Source: Porticoccus sp950063125
Lineage (GTDB): Bacteria; Pseudomonadota; Gammaproteobacteria; Pseudomonadales; Porticoccaceae
DNA: 64,000 bases
Strand: one strand, 5' to 3'
Assembly (NCBI RefSeq): GCF_963973895.1
Contig: NZ_CAXBBF010000001.1
This document shows positions 1 through 9,730 of this stretch, piece by piece. Within the stretch, counting starts at the first letter, position 1; the number at the start of each line of letters is the position of its first letter. The notes below the pieces were generated by a model. It searched no databases and was not told the DNA's origin. It was given only the letters and a program-made list of their open reading frames with translations. A program made the position numbers and the translations under genes.

Positions 1-2637
1 ACTGTTCGTCAGATCAACGCATTTGAACCGATTCTTGTGGAGCTCACCGACGACCAGATAAAAGCCAAAACCACCGAGTTCAGACAACGTGTCAGCGAGA
101 GGGAATCTCTCGACCAGCTGCTCCCGGAAGCCTTTGCCGTAGTGCGCGAGGCCGCCAGACGAACCCTCGGGCTGCGCCACTTCGATGTGCAGATGATCGG
201 TGGTCTGACGCTGCATCAGGGACGCATTGCGGAAATGGGCACGGGTGAGGGTAAAACGCTGGTGGCGACCCTGCCGGCCTATCTCAACACCCTCGCTGGT
301 GACGCCGTCCATGTGGTTACCGTGAACGAATACCTGGCCCGGCGGGATGCCGAATGGATGTCTCCGGTCTACGAATTTCTCGGTCTGAGTGTGGGCGCGA
401 TTATGTCCCAGCAGTTGCCAGAGGACAAAAAACGGGCCTACCAGGCGGACATTACCTACGGTACCAATAACGAATTCGGCTTTGATTATCTGCGCGACAA
501 TATGGTGCTGAGGCTCGATGACCGGGTTCAGCGGGGTCAGAATTTTGCCATCGTGGATGAAGTGGATTCCATCCTGATCGATGAAGCCAGGACGCCACTG
601 ATCATCTCCGGTGCGGCACAGGACAGCTCGGCCCTGTACAAGCGCATGAACAGTATGATGCCGATGCTGAAGCCCCACAGCGATGAAGAACCCGGCGACT
701 TCATTATCGATGAAAAAACCCGCCAGATAGAACTCACCGAAGAAGGCCACAAGAAAATAGAGTCATTGCTTGAAAGTGATGGCTTACTTCAGTCCGGTGA
801 TAGCCTCTACAATGCATCCAACCTGGGCATGTTGCACCACGTGCAGTCCGCTCTCAAGGCGCACTACCTGTTCCACCGGGATGTCGAGTACATCATTCAG
901 GAAGGCGAGGTCGTCCTGATCGATGAGCACACGGGGCGCACCATGTCGGGCCGGCGTCTCTCCGAGGGGTTGCACCAGGCCATCGAAGCGAAGGAAGGAG
1001 TGAAGATCAAGAGCGAGAGCCAGACACTGGCCTCCACTACCTTCCAGAATTACTTCCGTCTCTACGAAAAACTGGCGGGCATGACCGGTACCGCAGATAC
1101 TGAGGCCTACGAATTTCATCAGATTTACGGTTTGCCGGTGGTGGTCATACCCTCCAATAAACCGCTGGCCCGAAAAGACCTCAACGACCTGATCTACCTC
1201 TCCACCGAGGAAAAATACGATGCCGTGGTGGAAGATATCCGTGCCTGTATTGAAAAAAAGGCGCCGGTACTGGTGGGGACAGCTTCCATCGAAACCTCGG
1301 AGGCCATGGCGGCCCGCCTTCGGGAAGCGAAAATTCCCCACCAGGTTCTGAACGCCAAGCAGCATGAAAAAGAGGCGGTGATTATCGCCCAGGCGGGGCG
1401 ACCGGGCGCTGTCACCATTGCCACCAATATGGCGGGTCGCGGCACGGATATCGTGTTGGGGGGCAATCTGGAGGCCGAGATTGCTGAGCTGACTAATCCG
1501 GACGAGGCAAAAATTGCAGCAGTCAAAGAAGCCTGGCAGGAGCGTCACGATGCGGTCATTGCCGCCGGTGGTCTGCACATTCTCGGTACCGAGCGCCATG
1601 AATCCCGCCGTATTGACAATCAGTTGCGTGGTCGGGCCGGACGTCAGGGCGATCCCGGTGTTACCCGCTTCTATCTATCACTGGAAGACCAGTTGATGCG
1701 CCTGTTCGCCTCGGACCGGGTCAAGAACATGATGCGCGCCCTCGGTATGGAGAAAGGCGAAGCCATTGAGCACCGCATGGTGACCGGTGCCATTGAAAAG
1801 GCGCAGCGCAAGGTCGAAGGTCGCAACTTTGATATCCGGAAAAACCTGCTGGAATACGATGATGTTGCGAACGATCAGCGGCAGGTCATTTATCAGCAGC
1901 GCGAAGACCTGCTGTCGGCAGATCATATCGCCGATGTGATCACGAACATCATGGCCGATGTGGTCAATCAGGCGATCGACTATTTTGTGCCGCCCCAGAG
2001 TCTCGCTGAACAGTGGGATATCCCCGGACTGGAAGAACACCTCTCCACGGAATTCGGGTTGAAACTGCCGATTCAACAGTGGCTGGATGAGGATTCCCGG
2101 CTGCACGAGGAGGGTCTTCGCAACCGTATCCAGCAGGCGATGAGCGAGCGCTATGAGCAAAAAGCTCAGACTATCGGCGAGGATATCCGCACCATTGAAC
2201 GGCAGGTGATGTTGCAGGTGCTGGATACCCTCTGGAAAGAGCATCTATCGAACATGGATCACCTCCGCCAGGGTATTGGTTTGCGGGCCTACGCGGCAAA
2301 AAATCCCAAACAGGAATACAAGCGCGAATCCTTCATGCTGTTCCGGGAAATGCTCGATAATATCAAGCTGGAGACCATCAAGTTTCTCTGTCGCGTCGAA
2401 GTTCGCAGTCACGAGGAAATTGAAGCTCTGGAACGTCGGCAATTGGAAGCGCAGCAGCGTCAGCAGTTGCAGATGCAGCACGATGAAATATCGGCGCTGG
2501 GCGGGCAATCACCTGCACAGCCGCAGGAAAACCCGGAGCAACCGTTTGTCCGGGAAGGCCGCAAGGTCGGCCGGAATGACCCCTGTCCCTGTGGCAGCGG
2601 AAAGAAATACAAACAGTGTCACGGACGCCTGTCGTGA
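1..2637 (+). CDS. secA: SecA preprotein translocase ATPase (5' end outside window)
   Basis: SecA is the motor ATPase that pushes unfolded preproteins through SecYEG at the inner membrane. The reading frame is open from base 1 (TVRQINAFEP...), so the first GTG at 37 is internal and roughly 30 N-terminal residues lie upstream of the window. Seen in order: Walker A GTGEGKT near base 240, DEVDSILIDEAR (Walker B region) near 560, the helicase motif MAGRGTDIVLGG near 1430 and QLRGRAGRQGDPG near 1620, and a C-terminal SEC-C zinc motif (CPCGSGKKYKQCH) that binds SecB. Length fits the roughly 900-residue family. argJ follows 56 bp downstream, as in Pseudomonas. Very secure. Confidence 0.98.
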   Translation, partial: TVRQINAFEPILVELTDDQIKAKTTEFRQRVSERESLDQLLPEAFAVVREAARRTLGLRHFDVQMIGGLTLHQGRIAEMGTGEGKTLVATLPAYLNTLAGDAVHVVTVNEYLARRDAEWMSPVYEFLGLSVGAIMSQQLPEDKKRAYQADITYGTNNEFGFDYLRDNMVLRLDDRVQRGQNFAIVDEVDSILIDEARTPLIISGAAQDSSALYKRMNSMMPMLKPHSDEEPGDFIIDEKTRQIELTEEGHKKIESLLESDGLLQSGDSLYNASNLGMLHHVQSALKAHYLFHRDVEYIIQEGEVVLIDEHTGRTMSGRRLSEGLHQAIEAKEGVKIKSESQTLASTTFQNYFRLYEKLAGMTGTADTEAYEFHQIYGLPVVVIPSNKPLARKDLNDLIYLSTEEKYDAVVEDIRACIEKKAPVLVGTASIETSEAMAARLREAKIPHQVLNAKQHEKEAVIIAQAGRPGAVTIATNMAGRGTDIVLGGNLEAEIAELTNPDEAKIAAVKEAWQERHDAVIAAGGLHILGTERHESRRIDNQLRGRAGRQGDPGVTRFYLSLEDQLMRLFASDRVKNMMRALGMEKGEAIEHRMVTGAIEKAQRKVEGRNFDIRKNLLEYDDVANDQRQVIYQQREDLLSADHIADVITNIMADVVNQAIDYFVPPQSLAEQWDIPGLEEHLSTEFGLKLPIQQWLDEDSRLHEEGLRNRIQQAMSERYEQKAQTIGEDIRTIERQVMLQVLDTLWKEHLSNMDHLRQGIGLRAYAAKNPKQEYKRESFMLFREMLDNIKLETIKFLCRVEVRSHEEIEALERRQLEAQQRQQLQMQHDEISALGGQSPAQPQENPEQPFVREGRKVGRNDPCPCGSGKKYKQCHGRLS

Positions 2638-2693
2638 GCGGGTTCAGGCCCGGCGACGTGCGCCCATAGCGAAAACATAAAGAGACAGACATC

Positions 2694-3911
2694 ATGGCCG
2701 TTGGCGAAGACTGTTTTCCGGTTATGCACCCGGTGCCGGGTTTCCGGCTCGGTACAGCCAGTGCGGGTATCAAAAAGCCCGGCCGCGAGGATCTGGTGCT
2801 GATGGCGATTGCGCCGGGTGGACGCGCTGCCGGGGTGTTCACCCAAAACGCCTTTTGCGCAGCGCCGGTTCAGCTGGCCAAAGCACATCTTGCCGGGACT
2901 GCCACTCGCTACCTGGTGACCAATACCGGCAACGCCAACGCGGGAACGGGTAAATCGGGCCGAATTAATGCCGCCCGGGTCTGCGAAAAAGTCGCCGAGC
3001 TCGGTGATGTGGAGCCCACCGCCGTATTGCCATTTTCCACCGGAGTAATCGGTGAACCACTGCCGGTGGAAAAAATTCTGGCTGCCCTGCCAAATGCTAT
3101 TGATGCCCTCAGTGAGGATGGCTGGACCAGCGCGGCCAAAAGCATTCTCACTACCGATACGCGCCCCAAAGGTGCCAGCGTTCAGCTGATCCTGGCGGGG
3201 CAGCCCATCACTATCACCGGCATTGCCAAGGGCGCCGGGATGATCAAACCGAACATGGCCACCATGCTGGCCTATGTGGCCACCGATGCCCAGATCTCGG
3301 CAACCCGTTTGCAGACACTGGTCAGTACGGCCGCAGAATGCTCCTTCAATCGCATAACCGTGGATGGTGATACTTCCACCAACGATGCCGCCATGCTGGT
3401 GGCCACCGGTGCGTCAGATCTCGATATTGACGGGCTGTCCGCCGAGGAGCAGACCCGTTTTGAGCTGGCGTTGATTGAGGTGTTCATCTCCCTGGCCCAG
3501 CAGGTCATACGGGATGGTGAAGGAGCCACCAAATTTGTCACCGTGCGTGTCACCGGTGGCGGTGACAGTGCCGAATGTCTGGCGGTGGCCTATACCGTGG
3601 CGGAGTCACCGCTGGTGAAAACCGCCCTGTTTGCCTCGGACCCCAACTGGGGGCGGATTCTGGCTGCCATTGGCCGTGCCGGTATTGCTGATCTCAACGT
3701 GGACGCTATCCAGGTTTACCTCGACGATGTGCTGATCGCTGAAAACGGTGGCCGCGCTGACAGTTATACCGAACAACTGGGCCAATCGGTGATGAGTCAG
3801 GAAGAAATTACCATCGAAATCCGCCTCAACCGCGGCGAAGCCAGGGAAACCGTCTGGACCACCGACTTTTCTCACGAGTACGTCACCATCAACGCGGAAT
3901 ACCGCACTTGA
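2694..3911 (+). CDS. argJ: Glutamate N-acetyltransferase / ornithine acetyltransferase ArgJ
   Basis: ArgJ transfers the acetyl group from N-acetylornithine to glutamate in the recycling arginine pathway; bifunctional forms also use acetyl-CoA. The 405-residue product shows the self-cleavage site KGAGMIKPNMATMLA, where the Thr of ATML becomes the N-terminal nucleophile of the beta chain. NPNWGR-type (DPNWGRILAAIGRAG) and the C-terminal HEYVTINAEYRT ending are also typical. The ATG at 2694 has a weak AAAGAGA ribosome site upstream. The stop overlaps the start of the next gene, which indicates translational coupling with mutT. Bifunctionality cannot be decided from sequence alone. Confidence 0.96.
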   Translation: MAVGEDCFPVMHPVPGFRLGTASAGIKKPGREDLVLMAIAPGGRAAGVFTQNAFCAAPVQLAKAHLAGTATRYLVTNTGNANAGTGKSGRINAARVCEKVAELGDVEPTAVLPFSTGVIGEPLPVEKILAALPNAIDALSEDGWTSAAKSILTTDTRPKGASVQLILAGQPITITGIAKGAGMIKPNMATMLAYVATDAQISATRLQTLVSTAAECSFNRITVDGDTSTNDAAMLVATGASDLDIDGLSAEEQTRFELALIEVFISLAQQVIRDGEGATKFVTVRVTGGGDSAECLAVAYTVAESPLVKTALFASDPNWGRILAAIGRAGIADLNVDAIQVYLDDVLIAENGGRADSYTEQLGQSVMSQEEITIEIRLNRGEARETVWTTDFSHEYVTINAEYRT

Positions 3912-4312
3912 CCCCACGCATTCATGTGGCGGCGGCGGTGATTCTGGCGGCAGATCAGCGCATCCTGATTGCGCGACGGCCCGAGCATAAGCATCAGGGC
4001 GGGCTGTGGGAGTTTCCCGGTGGCAAGGTCGAGCCGGATGAAACCGTGGCGGCCGCCCTGCACCGCGAACTTCACGAGGAACTGGCGATTTCGGTGCAGT
4101 CCGCCGAGCCTTTTCTCGAGGTGCAACACGATTACGCCGACAAGGCGGTTCTGCTCGATGTGTGGTGGGTGCGGGCATTTTCCGGCCAGCCGCAAGGCAA
4201 CGAGGGCCAGCCGTTACAGTGGGTGACAGTGGCCGAATTGGCGGACTACGCGTTTCCCGCCGCCAATCAGCCGATTATCGATGCACTGCAATCGGCATTA
4301 CAGCCGAACTGA
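3908..4312 (+). CDS. mutT: 8-oxo-dGTP diphosphatase MutT (Nudix hydrolase)
   Basis: A 134-residue Nudix hydrolase that removes oxidised dGTP from the nucleotide pool. The Nudix box is complete (GGKVEPDETVAAALHREL followed by HEEL), giving the REUXEE metal-binding core at residues about 38-60. The start is TTG at 3908, overlapping the argJ TGA stop by three bases; no later ATG keeps the N-terminal strand IHVAAAVIL. The secA-argJ-mutT order is the one found in Pseudomonas. Other Nudix substrates cannot be excluded, but length and context support MutT. Confidence 0.92.
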   Translation: MTPRIHVAAAVILAADQRILIARRPEHKHQGGLWEFPGGKVEPDETVAAALHRELHEELAISVQSAEPFLEVQHDYADKAVLLDVWWVRAFSGQPQGNEGQPLQWVTVAELADYAFPAANQPIIDALQSALQPN

Positions 4313-4375
4313 CTGACCACGCAACCTCCCAGCGCAGGGCGGGTGGCAGGGGTGGCAAGTCAGGCAGATTGCAGG

Positions 4376-4609
4376 TCAATGCCGGGTGACACCGCCGTTT
4401 TCAGCATCTGAATCCGCATCGTCCGGCGGCATGGTCTCATCGCCCGGAATGCTGAACTGTTCACTGGCCCAGGCGCCAAAATCCAGCTGCTGGCAGCGCT
4501 TGCCGCAAAATGGCCGATAGGGCGAGTCCTCTCCCCAGGTCACGGATTTTTTGCAGGTGGGGCAGTTTACGGTAAGGGCTTTTGATTCATTCATACTGAC
4601 ATCAGACAC
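4376..4609 (-). CDS. yacG: YacG zinc-binding protein, DNA gyrase inhibitor family
   Basis: A 77-residue protein of the YacG family, which binds GyrB and inhibits gyrase. The four zinc ligands are visible as CPTCKK and, 16 residues later, CGKRCQQLD, followed by the conserved W (GAWASEQFSI). The acidic C-terminal tail is usual. It lies convergent to mutT and downstream of coaE, its usual operon partner, but with an unusually long gap of about 195 bp that may hold its own promoter. The start could instead be Met6 (MNESK); neither has a clear ribosome site. Confidence 0.93.
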   Translation of the reverse strand: MSDVSMNESKALTVNCPTCKKSVTWGEDSPYRPFCGKRCQQLDFGAWASEQFSIPGDETMPPDDADSDAENGGVTRH

Positions 4610-4803
4610 TGTTGTTGGGGGGATTGTTGGTTGGATGGATATGAAATATTGAAAGTGAAGCCGTTATTGGCTATCACGTCACTTGCCTTCATGCTACTTG
4701 CCATACGCTAGTAGCGATAAAGTGAAAGCCCGAATGTTACGGCATATTCACCGATTTATCATCCCGGCCTCTGTCACCTTGCTATGCCTGTTCTGGCAGT
4801 CTT

Positions 4804-5412
4804 CTATTGCCCGGTGGGTTGGGCTGCAAGCGCCAGATAGCGCTGATGTAGCGCCGCCACGGCCGGTTCCAATGCCGCCAGCGGTCCATCATTATCGATA
4901 ATGTCATCTGCCCTGCCGAGTCGCCCATGGCGGCTGATCTGGGCATCCATAATGGCGCGAATCTGTGCCTCATCGCTACCGTCACGCCGCGCGGCACGGG
5001 CCACCTGGGTCGCCTCGCTGACATCCACCACCAATACCCGATCCACCAGTGTGTGCTGCGAGGTTTCCAGCAGCAGGGGTGATTCCAGAATGGCGTAGGG
5101 ACTGGTGGCGCTATTCAGGGCCTCGTCTATCAGCACTGCAATGGCCGGGTGCAGCAGGGCTTCCAGCCACTGCCGTTGTTCGGGATCGGAAAATACCGCG
5201 TCCCGCAACCAGGCGCGGTTCAGGGAGCCGTCCTTCTTCAGCACCGCGGCCCCAAAGTGGGCGCGGATATCCGCCAATGCCGGCGAACCGGGCAGCACAG
5301 CCTCGCGCGCCGCCTGATCGGCATCCACCACGGTGATACCGTGCTGTCGAAATAACTGTGCCACGGCACTTTTGCCGCTGCCGATGCCGCCGGTCAGACC
5401 TACGGTAAACAT
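4804..5412 (-). CDS. coaE: Dephospho-CoA kinase CoaE
   Basis: Catalyses the last step of coenzyme A synthesis, ATP-dependent phosphorylation of the 3'-hydroxyl of dephospho-CoA. The 202-residue product begins with the P-loop MFTVGLTGGIGSGKSAVAQ and keeps the DADQAAREAV substrate loop and the ESPLLLET segment of the CoA domain. It lies 97 bp downstream of pilD in the same direction, the standard pilBCD-coaE arrangement of gammaproteobacteria. Confidence 0.95.
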   Translation of the reverse strand: MFTVGLTGGIGSGKSAVAQLFRQHGITVVDADQAAREAVLPGSPALADIRAHFGAAVLKKDGSLNRAWLRDAVFSDPEQRQWLEALLHPAIAVLIDEALNSATSPYAILESPLLLETSQHTLVDRVLVVDVSEATQVARAARRDGSDEAQIRAIMDAQISRHGRLGRADDIIDNDGPLAALEPAVAALHQRYLALAAQPTGQ

Positions 5413-5509
5413 GATGGGGTTGCTCTCAGGAAGATTGAAAACATATTAATTACGGAGAAAAGCATAACCGAGCTAAACATTACCGAACAGCGTTCTTCGA
5501 CGGCAGCGC

Positions 5510-6373
5510 TCAGAACAGCGTCAGGTAACTCGTGGTCAAGGTTTCGCCCCAGAGCAGGGCAATCCAGCCAGCCGCTGCCAGATAGGGCCCAAACGGAATG
5601 GGTATCTGTCTGTCCCTGCCCAGCAGAACGACCATCAGCAGGCCAACCACCGCCCCAACCAGCGACGACAATAAAACGATCAACAGCAATTGTTGCCAGC
5701 CCAGCCAGGCACCCAGCGCCGCCAGCAGTTTGAAATCCCCGTGGCCCATGCCCTCCTTGCCGGTCACCAGCTTGAACAGCCAGAACACCGCCCAAAGGCT
5801 GAGGTAGCCCGCTACCGCACCAATAACTGCGCTGTCCAGTGAAGTGAACAGGCCGTTGACGTTAGCCAGCAAGCCCAGCCACAGCAGGGGCAGGGTAATG
5901 CCATCCGGCAGTAATTGCTCGTTGAAATCAATGCCGGTGAGCGCCAGCAGACTCCAGCTGAACACTAATGCCAGCGCGGTGGTCGCCGTCAGACCAAATT
6001 GATACACCACCATCAGGGTCAGCAGGCCGGAAACCAACTCAACCAGCGGATATTGCAGGGAAATGGCGGCACGACAGTGCGCACAGCGGCCGCGCAGCAG
6101 GAGGTAGCTCAACAGTGGGATGTTCTGAATAGCCTTGATCGGGGCACCACATTGCGGACAGTGGGAGGCGGGAAAGACCACATTGAGCGGTTCCGGCACG
6201 GCCTCTGAATCCGGTTCGATCTCCAGAAACTCCTGGGAATCCCGACGCCAGGTGGCAGCCAGTTGCCGGGGCAGGCGGTAAATCACCACATTGATGAAGC
6301 TGCCCACCAGCAAGCCCAGTATCAGACTGACAGCCAGCACTGGCGCAACGGATAAACCCAGCATGTCGGGCAT
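5510..6373 (-). CDS. pilD: Prepilin peptidase / N-methyltransferase PilD
   Basis: Inner-membrane aspartic protease that cleaves the leader of type IV prepilins and methylates the new N-terminal Phe. The 287-residue protein has an N-terminal membrane helix, the cytoplasmic tetracysteine zinc site (CPQCGAPI ... CAHCRAAI), and both catalytic Asp residues, in GIDFNEQLLPDG and in the GXGD-type motif GMGHGDFKLLAALG. About seven further hydrophobic segments follow. It is the third gene of pilB-pilC-pilD, with 12 bp between it and pilC. The neighbouring pilA is its obvious substrate. Confidence 0.96.
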   Translation of the reverse strand: MPDMLGLSVAPVLAVSLILGLLVGSFINVVIYRLPRQLAATWRRDSQEFLEIEPDSEAVPEPLNVVFPASHCPQCGAPIKAIQNIPLLSYLLLRGRCAHCRAAISLQYPLVELVSGLLTLMVVYQFGLTATTALALVFSWSLLALTGIDFNEQLLPDGITLPLLWLGLLANVNGLFTSLDSAVIGAVAGYLSLWAVFWLFKLVTGKEGMGHGDFKLLAALGAWLGWQQLLLIVLLSSLVGAVVGLLMVVLLGRDRQIPIPFGPYLAAAGWIALLWGETLTTSYLTLF

Positions 6374-6385
6374 TGGTTAGGGCCT

Positions 6386-7594
6386 CTAGATCACCGCGCC
6401 AAGTTTGAAGATCGGCAGGTACATGGCAATCAGCAGACCGCCCACCAGAACCCCCAGAACTGCCATAATCATGGGCTCCAGCAATGTGGTCAGGTTATCC
6501 ACGGCATTGTCGACCGCCTCTTCGTAGAACACGGCAGACTTCTCCAGCATGTCATCCAGCGCACCGGACTCCTCACCGATTGAGGTCATTTGCAGCAACA
6601 TCACAGGGAATTTGTTGGTTGTTTTGAGGGCCTGGTGAAGCTGAATCCCCGTGGTCACATCGTCCCGAACCTTGTAAATGGCCTCCCGGTAAACCGCATT
6701 GCCCGCGGCCCCCGCTACCGACGTGAGCGCATCCACCAGCGGTACCCCGGCGGCAAAGGTGGTGGAGAGCGTGCGGGCGAATCGGGCGATAATGGCCTGG
6801 TAGAGAATATTGCCCACCACCGGCACTTTCAGTATGTATTTATCAATGAACGCATCAAACTTCGTTGAGCGCCGTTTGGCCTCACGGAAGATCAGAAAAA
6901 AGGCGACCAGGCTGATTATCCAGATAAACCACCACTCCTGTGCCGTATTCGAAAGGCCCAGCACGAACAGGGTGAACGCGGGCAGGTCGGCCCCGAAGTT
7001 ACTGAAGGTTTCGGCAAATACCGGCACCACTTTGACCAGCAGTATCCCGGTCACAATCACCGCCACCAGCACAACGGCAATCGGGTAGGTAAGGGCCTTT
7101 TTGATTTTGGCTTTCAGGGATTCAGTTTTTTCCTTGTAGGTGGCAATCCGGTCCAGCATGGTTTCCAGTGCGCCAGCCTGTTCGCCGGCTCCAACCAGGC
7201 TGCAAAACAGGTCATCAAAGTGTTTGGGGTGTTTGCGCAGGGCGCCCTCTAGGCTGATCCCTGAGGAGACGTCATCGCGAATGGTATAAATGATCTCGCG
7301 CAGGGATTCTTTATCGGCACCTTCGCCGACCAGATCAAAGCTCTGTACCAGTGGCACACCCGCTTTCATCATGGTGGCCAGCTGGCGGGTGAATATTGCG
7401 ATATCCTGGGGTTTGACGGGTTTCTGACCTGTGAACAGGGGTTTGGCCTTTTTCTTGACCCGGCTGGCGGCAATGCCCTGCTTGCGGAGCTGGGCCTTCA
7501 CCATCACTGCGCTACTCGCCTTCAGTTCGCCCTGGATGGGCTTGCCTCTTTTATCCTTTCCCTTGTAGGTATAGACCTGTGCCGTTGTTGCCAT
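6386..7594 (-). CDS. pilC: Type IV pilus inner-membrane platform protein PilC
   Basis: Polytopic platform protein that couples the PilB/PilT motors to the growing pilus. The 402 residues comprise an N-terminal cytoplasmic part (YTYKGKDKRGKPIQGE) and two repeated T2SSF domains, each with the ARQLATMMKAGVPL / ARTLSTTFAAGVPL signature, plus three membrane helices ending in LPIFKLGAVI. Three bases separate it from pilB, so the two are surely co-transcribed. Confidence 0.97.
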   Translation of the reverse strand: MATTAQVYTYKGKDKRGKPIQGELKASSAVMVKAQLRKQGIAASRVKKKAKPLFTGQKPVKPQDIAIFTRQLATMMKAGVPLVQSFDLVGEGADKESLREIIYTIRDDVSSGISLEGALRKHPKHFDDLFCSLVGAGEQAGALETMLDRIATYKEKTESLKAKIKKALTYPIAVVLVAVIVTGILLVKVVPVFAETFSNFGADLPAFTLFVLGLSNTAQEWWFIWIISLVAFFLIFREAKRRSTKFDAFIDKYILKVPVVGNILYQAIIARFARTLSTTFAAGVPLVDALTSVAGAAGNAVYREAIYKVRDDVTTGIQLHQALKTTNKFPVMLLQMTSIGEESGALDDMLEKSAVFYEEAVDNAVDNLTTLLEPMIMAVLGVLVGGLLIAMYLPIFKLGAVI

Positions 7595-7597
7595 GGA

Positions 7598-9334
7598 TTA
7601 GTCCTTGGTTACCCGATTAGCCTCTTCCAGGCTGATTATACCTTCGCCCGCACGACGAAGTGCCGACTGGCGCAAAGTTCTGAAGCCTTCTTCGATGGCC
7701 GCCTGCTCAATTTCAATCGAATTGCCACCTTCCATAATGAGCCGGGCGATTCTGGGTGTCACTTTCAACACCTCGTAAATCCCCACCCGTCCTTTGTAAC
7801 CGTTGGTGCATTTCGGGCAGCCGACCGGGTGAAACAGGGTCAGCTCCTCCAGGGGGCGGCCAATGGTCTCAAAACCCTCATCGATCAGGATATTATGGGG
7901 TATATCGTCGGCGGGCTTTTTGCAATGCACGCAGAGTCGCCTGCCCAACCGCTGGGCAATAATCAGGTTCACCGAGGTGGCCACGTTAAATGCGGGTACG
8001 CCCATATTGAGCAGTCGGTTGAGGGTTTCCGGGGCACTGTTGGTGTGAAGGGTGGACAACACCAGGTGACCGGTCTGGGCTGCCTTGATGGCGATTTCGG
8101 CGGTATCCAGGTCGCGAATCTCACCCACCATGATCACATCCGGATCCTGTCGCAGGAAAGCCCGCAGCGCCTCCAGGAAAGTGAGTTTCACTTTGTAATT
8201 GATCTGTACCTGGTTGATGCCCGGCATGTTGATTTCCACCGGATCTTCGGCCGTGGAGATATTGCGTTCGGTGGTGTTGAGAATATTCAGGCCGGTGTAA
8301 AGCGAGACAGTTTTACCGCTACCGGTGGGGCCGGTCACCAGAATCATGCCCTGGGGTTGGTTCAGCACATCCAGGTACATCTGCTTCTGGTCTTCTTCAT
8401 AGCCGAGGTTTTCAATACCCACCTGGGCGCTGGTGGGATCAAGAATCCGCAGTACGATTTTCTCGCCGAACTGGGTGGGCAGAGTGTTCACCCGAAAATC
8501 GATGGCCCGGTTCTTTGAAATCCGCAGTTTAATCCGGCCATCCTGGGGTACGCGCCGCTCGGAAATATCCATCTGTGACATCACCTTCAGGCGCGCCGCC
8601 AGCCGTGGGGCCAGATTGGCCGGGGGCTTGGTGACTTCGCGCAGTATACCATCGGTCCTGAACCGCACCCGGTAGGTTTTTTCATAGGGTTCAAAGTGAA
8701 TATCCGAACATCCCTGTTTGATGGCGTCCAGCAGCAGTTTATTGATAAACCGCACAATCGGGGCATCGTCTACATCGCTGGAGTCAATGCCAGCGCCGCC
8801 GCCTTTGTTATCCTCGTCGACGGCCTCAATATCCAGGTCATCGAGGTGCACATCATCCATGGTGCCGAGCGCATCACCCATTTCATGTTCATCCTGCTCA
8901 TGCAGGTAGGCATCCAGCGCCCGCTCCAGTTTGTCGTGTTCCACCAGCACCAGCTCAACGGACAGGCCGGTCTGAAAGCGCACCTCGCTCACCGCCTGGT
9001 GGTTGGTGGGGTCGCTCACTGCCAGAAACAGGCGGTTGGCCCGCTTGAACAGGGGCAGAACCTGGTGCTTGCGAATCAGCTTTTTCTCGACCAGCTCTTT
9101 CGGGCTCGACTCGATGTTGTGGGCGGAGAGGTCGTAGAGTGGTGTGCCAAATTCATTGGCCGCAACCGCGGCGATCAGGCTAGGAGCCAACAGGTTATTG
9201 TGAGTCAGGTAATGCACCAGGTTGGACTGGTCGCTTTCACATTCTGCCAGTGCCTGCACGGCAATATTTTCTTCCAGCAACTGATCCGTTACCAGACGTT
9301 TGGCCAAGCCTTTCAATGTATCGGTTTGTTTCAT
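7598..9334 (-). CDS. pilB: Type IV pilus assembly ATPase PilB
   Basis: Hexameric cytoplasmic motor that drives pilus extension. The 578-residue protein has an N-terminal MshEN/GSPII_E region, Walker A GPTGSGKTVSLYTGL, the Asp box and Walker B (RQDPDVIMVGEIRD), the His box (AQTGHLVLSTLHTNSA), and a C-terminal tetracysteine (CVHCKK ... CPKC). An acidic linker (residues about 145-170) separates the N-terminal and ATPase parts. It is divergent from pilA across a 396 bp intergenic region, the usual layout in Pseudomonas. Confidence 0.97.
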   Translation of the reverse strand: MKQTDTLKGLAKRLVTDQLLEENIAVQALAECESDQSNLVHYLTHNNLLAPSLIAAVAANEFGTPLYDLSAHNIESSPKELVEKKLIRKHQVLPLFKRANRLFLAVSDPTNHQAVSEVRFQTGLSVELVLVEHDKLERALDAYLHEQDEHEMGDALGTMDDVHLDDLDIEAVDEDNKGGGAGIDSSDVDDAPIVRFINKLLLDAIKQGCSDIHFEPYEKTYRVRFRTDGILREVTKPPANLAPRLAARLKVMSQMDISERRVPQDGRIKLRISKNRAIDFRVNTLPTQFGEKIVLRILDPTSAQVGIENLGYEEDQKQMYLDVLNQPQGMILVTGPTGSGKTVSLYTGLNILNTTERNISTAEDPVEINMPGINQVQINYKVKLTFLEALRAFLRQDPDVIMVGEIRDLDTAEIAIKAAQTGHLVLSTLHTNSAPETLNRLLNMGVPAFNVATSVNLIIAQRLGRRLCVHCKKPADDIPHNILIDEGFETIGRPLEELTLFHPVGCPKCTNGYKGRVGIYEVLKVTPRIARLIMEGGNSIEIEQAAIEEGFRTLRQSALRRAGEGIISLEEANRVTKD

Positions 9335-9596
9335 GGGCGGACAGATACTCAGCGGCTAATAAAGAAGTAGAAGTAGTAGAACCAGCCGTGATGGTAATAC
9401 AAGGTGACGGCGGGAGCCATAGTCTGGCAATCGGTTGTCAACCCCGTTGGCTGCGGCGTAACCAATTAATGATGGCTGGCGGCTGAATCGCGCCCGCATT
9501 TAATGCCTGGTCCCGGGTGCCGGTCCGGAAGATCGGTGTTGGTGGAGGGCATTGCCTCAGGCTGAATGGGCCATGACCGCCAGGTCTGGTTATAAA

Positions 9597-9613
9597 CTGA
9601 CAAAAATTGTCAG
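9597..9613 (+). promoter_or_regulatory. 17-bp inverted repeat upstream of pilA, possible PilR site
   Basis: CTGACA-N5-TGTCAG is a perfect palindrome about 45 bp upstream of the sigma-54 promoter of pilA. In Pseudomonas the response regulator PilR binds TGTC-type sites upstream of the pilA -24/-12 promoter, so an activator site is a reasonable inference. No pilS or pilR gene is present in this window. Confidence 0.45.
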
Positions 9614-9656
9614 TCTGCAGTGAGCTCAAACCCTTGATGTCCGCAGACCCGTTATT

Positions 9657-9672
9657 TGGCACGGTAAATGCT
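9657..9672 (+). promoter_or_regulatory. Sigma-54 (-24/-12) promoter of pilA
   Basis: TGGCACGGTAAATGCT matches the RpoN consensus TGGCAC-N5-TTGC: the invariant GG lies at 9658-9659 and GC at 9670-9671, separated by exactly 10 bases. Transcription would start near 9683, giving a leader of about 48 nt before the pilA ATG at 9731. RpoN/PilSR control of pilA is well established in Pseudomonas. Confidence 0.85.
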
Positions 9673-9730
9673 AGACATATACCCTGCAACGCTGCCAAAT
9701 GGCATATCGTTATTTTATGGGAGAAATACA

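Noticed and set aside
4683..4901. 72-codon plus-strand frame upstream of the coaE 3' end
   Set aside because: It overlaps coaE for much of its length and has no ribosome site or recognisable domain.
9668..9730. Upstream extension of pilA to an ATG at 9668
   Set aside because: It would overlap the sigma-54 promoter region and add residues before the short prepilin leader, which must be short and basic.
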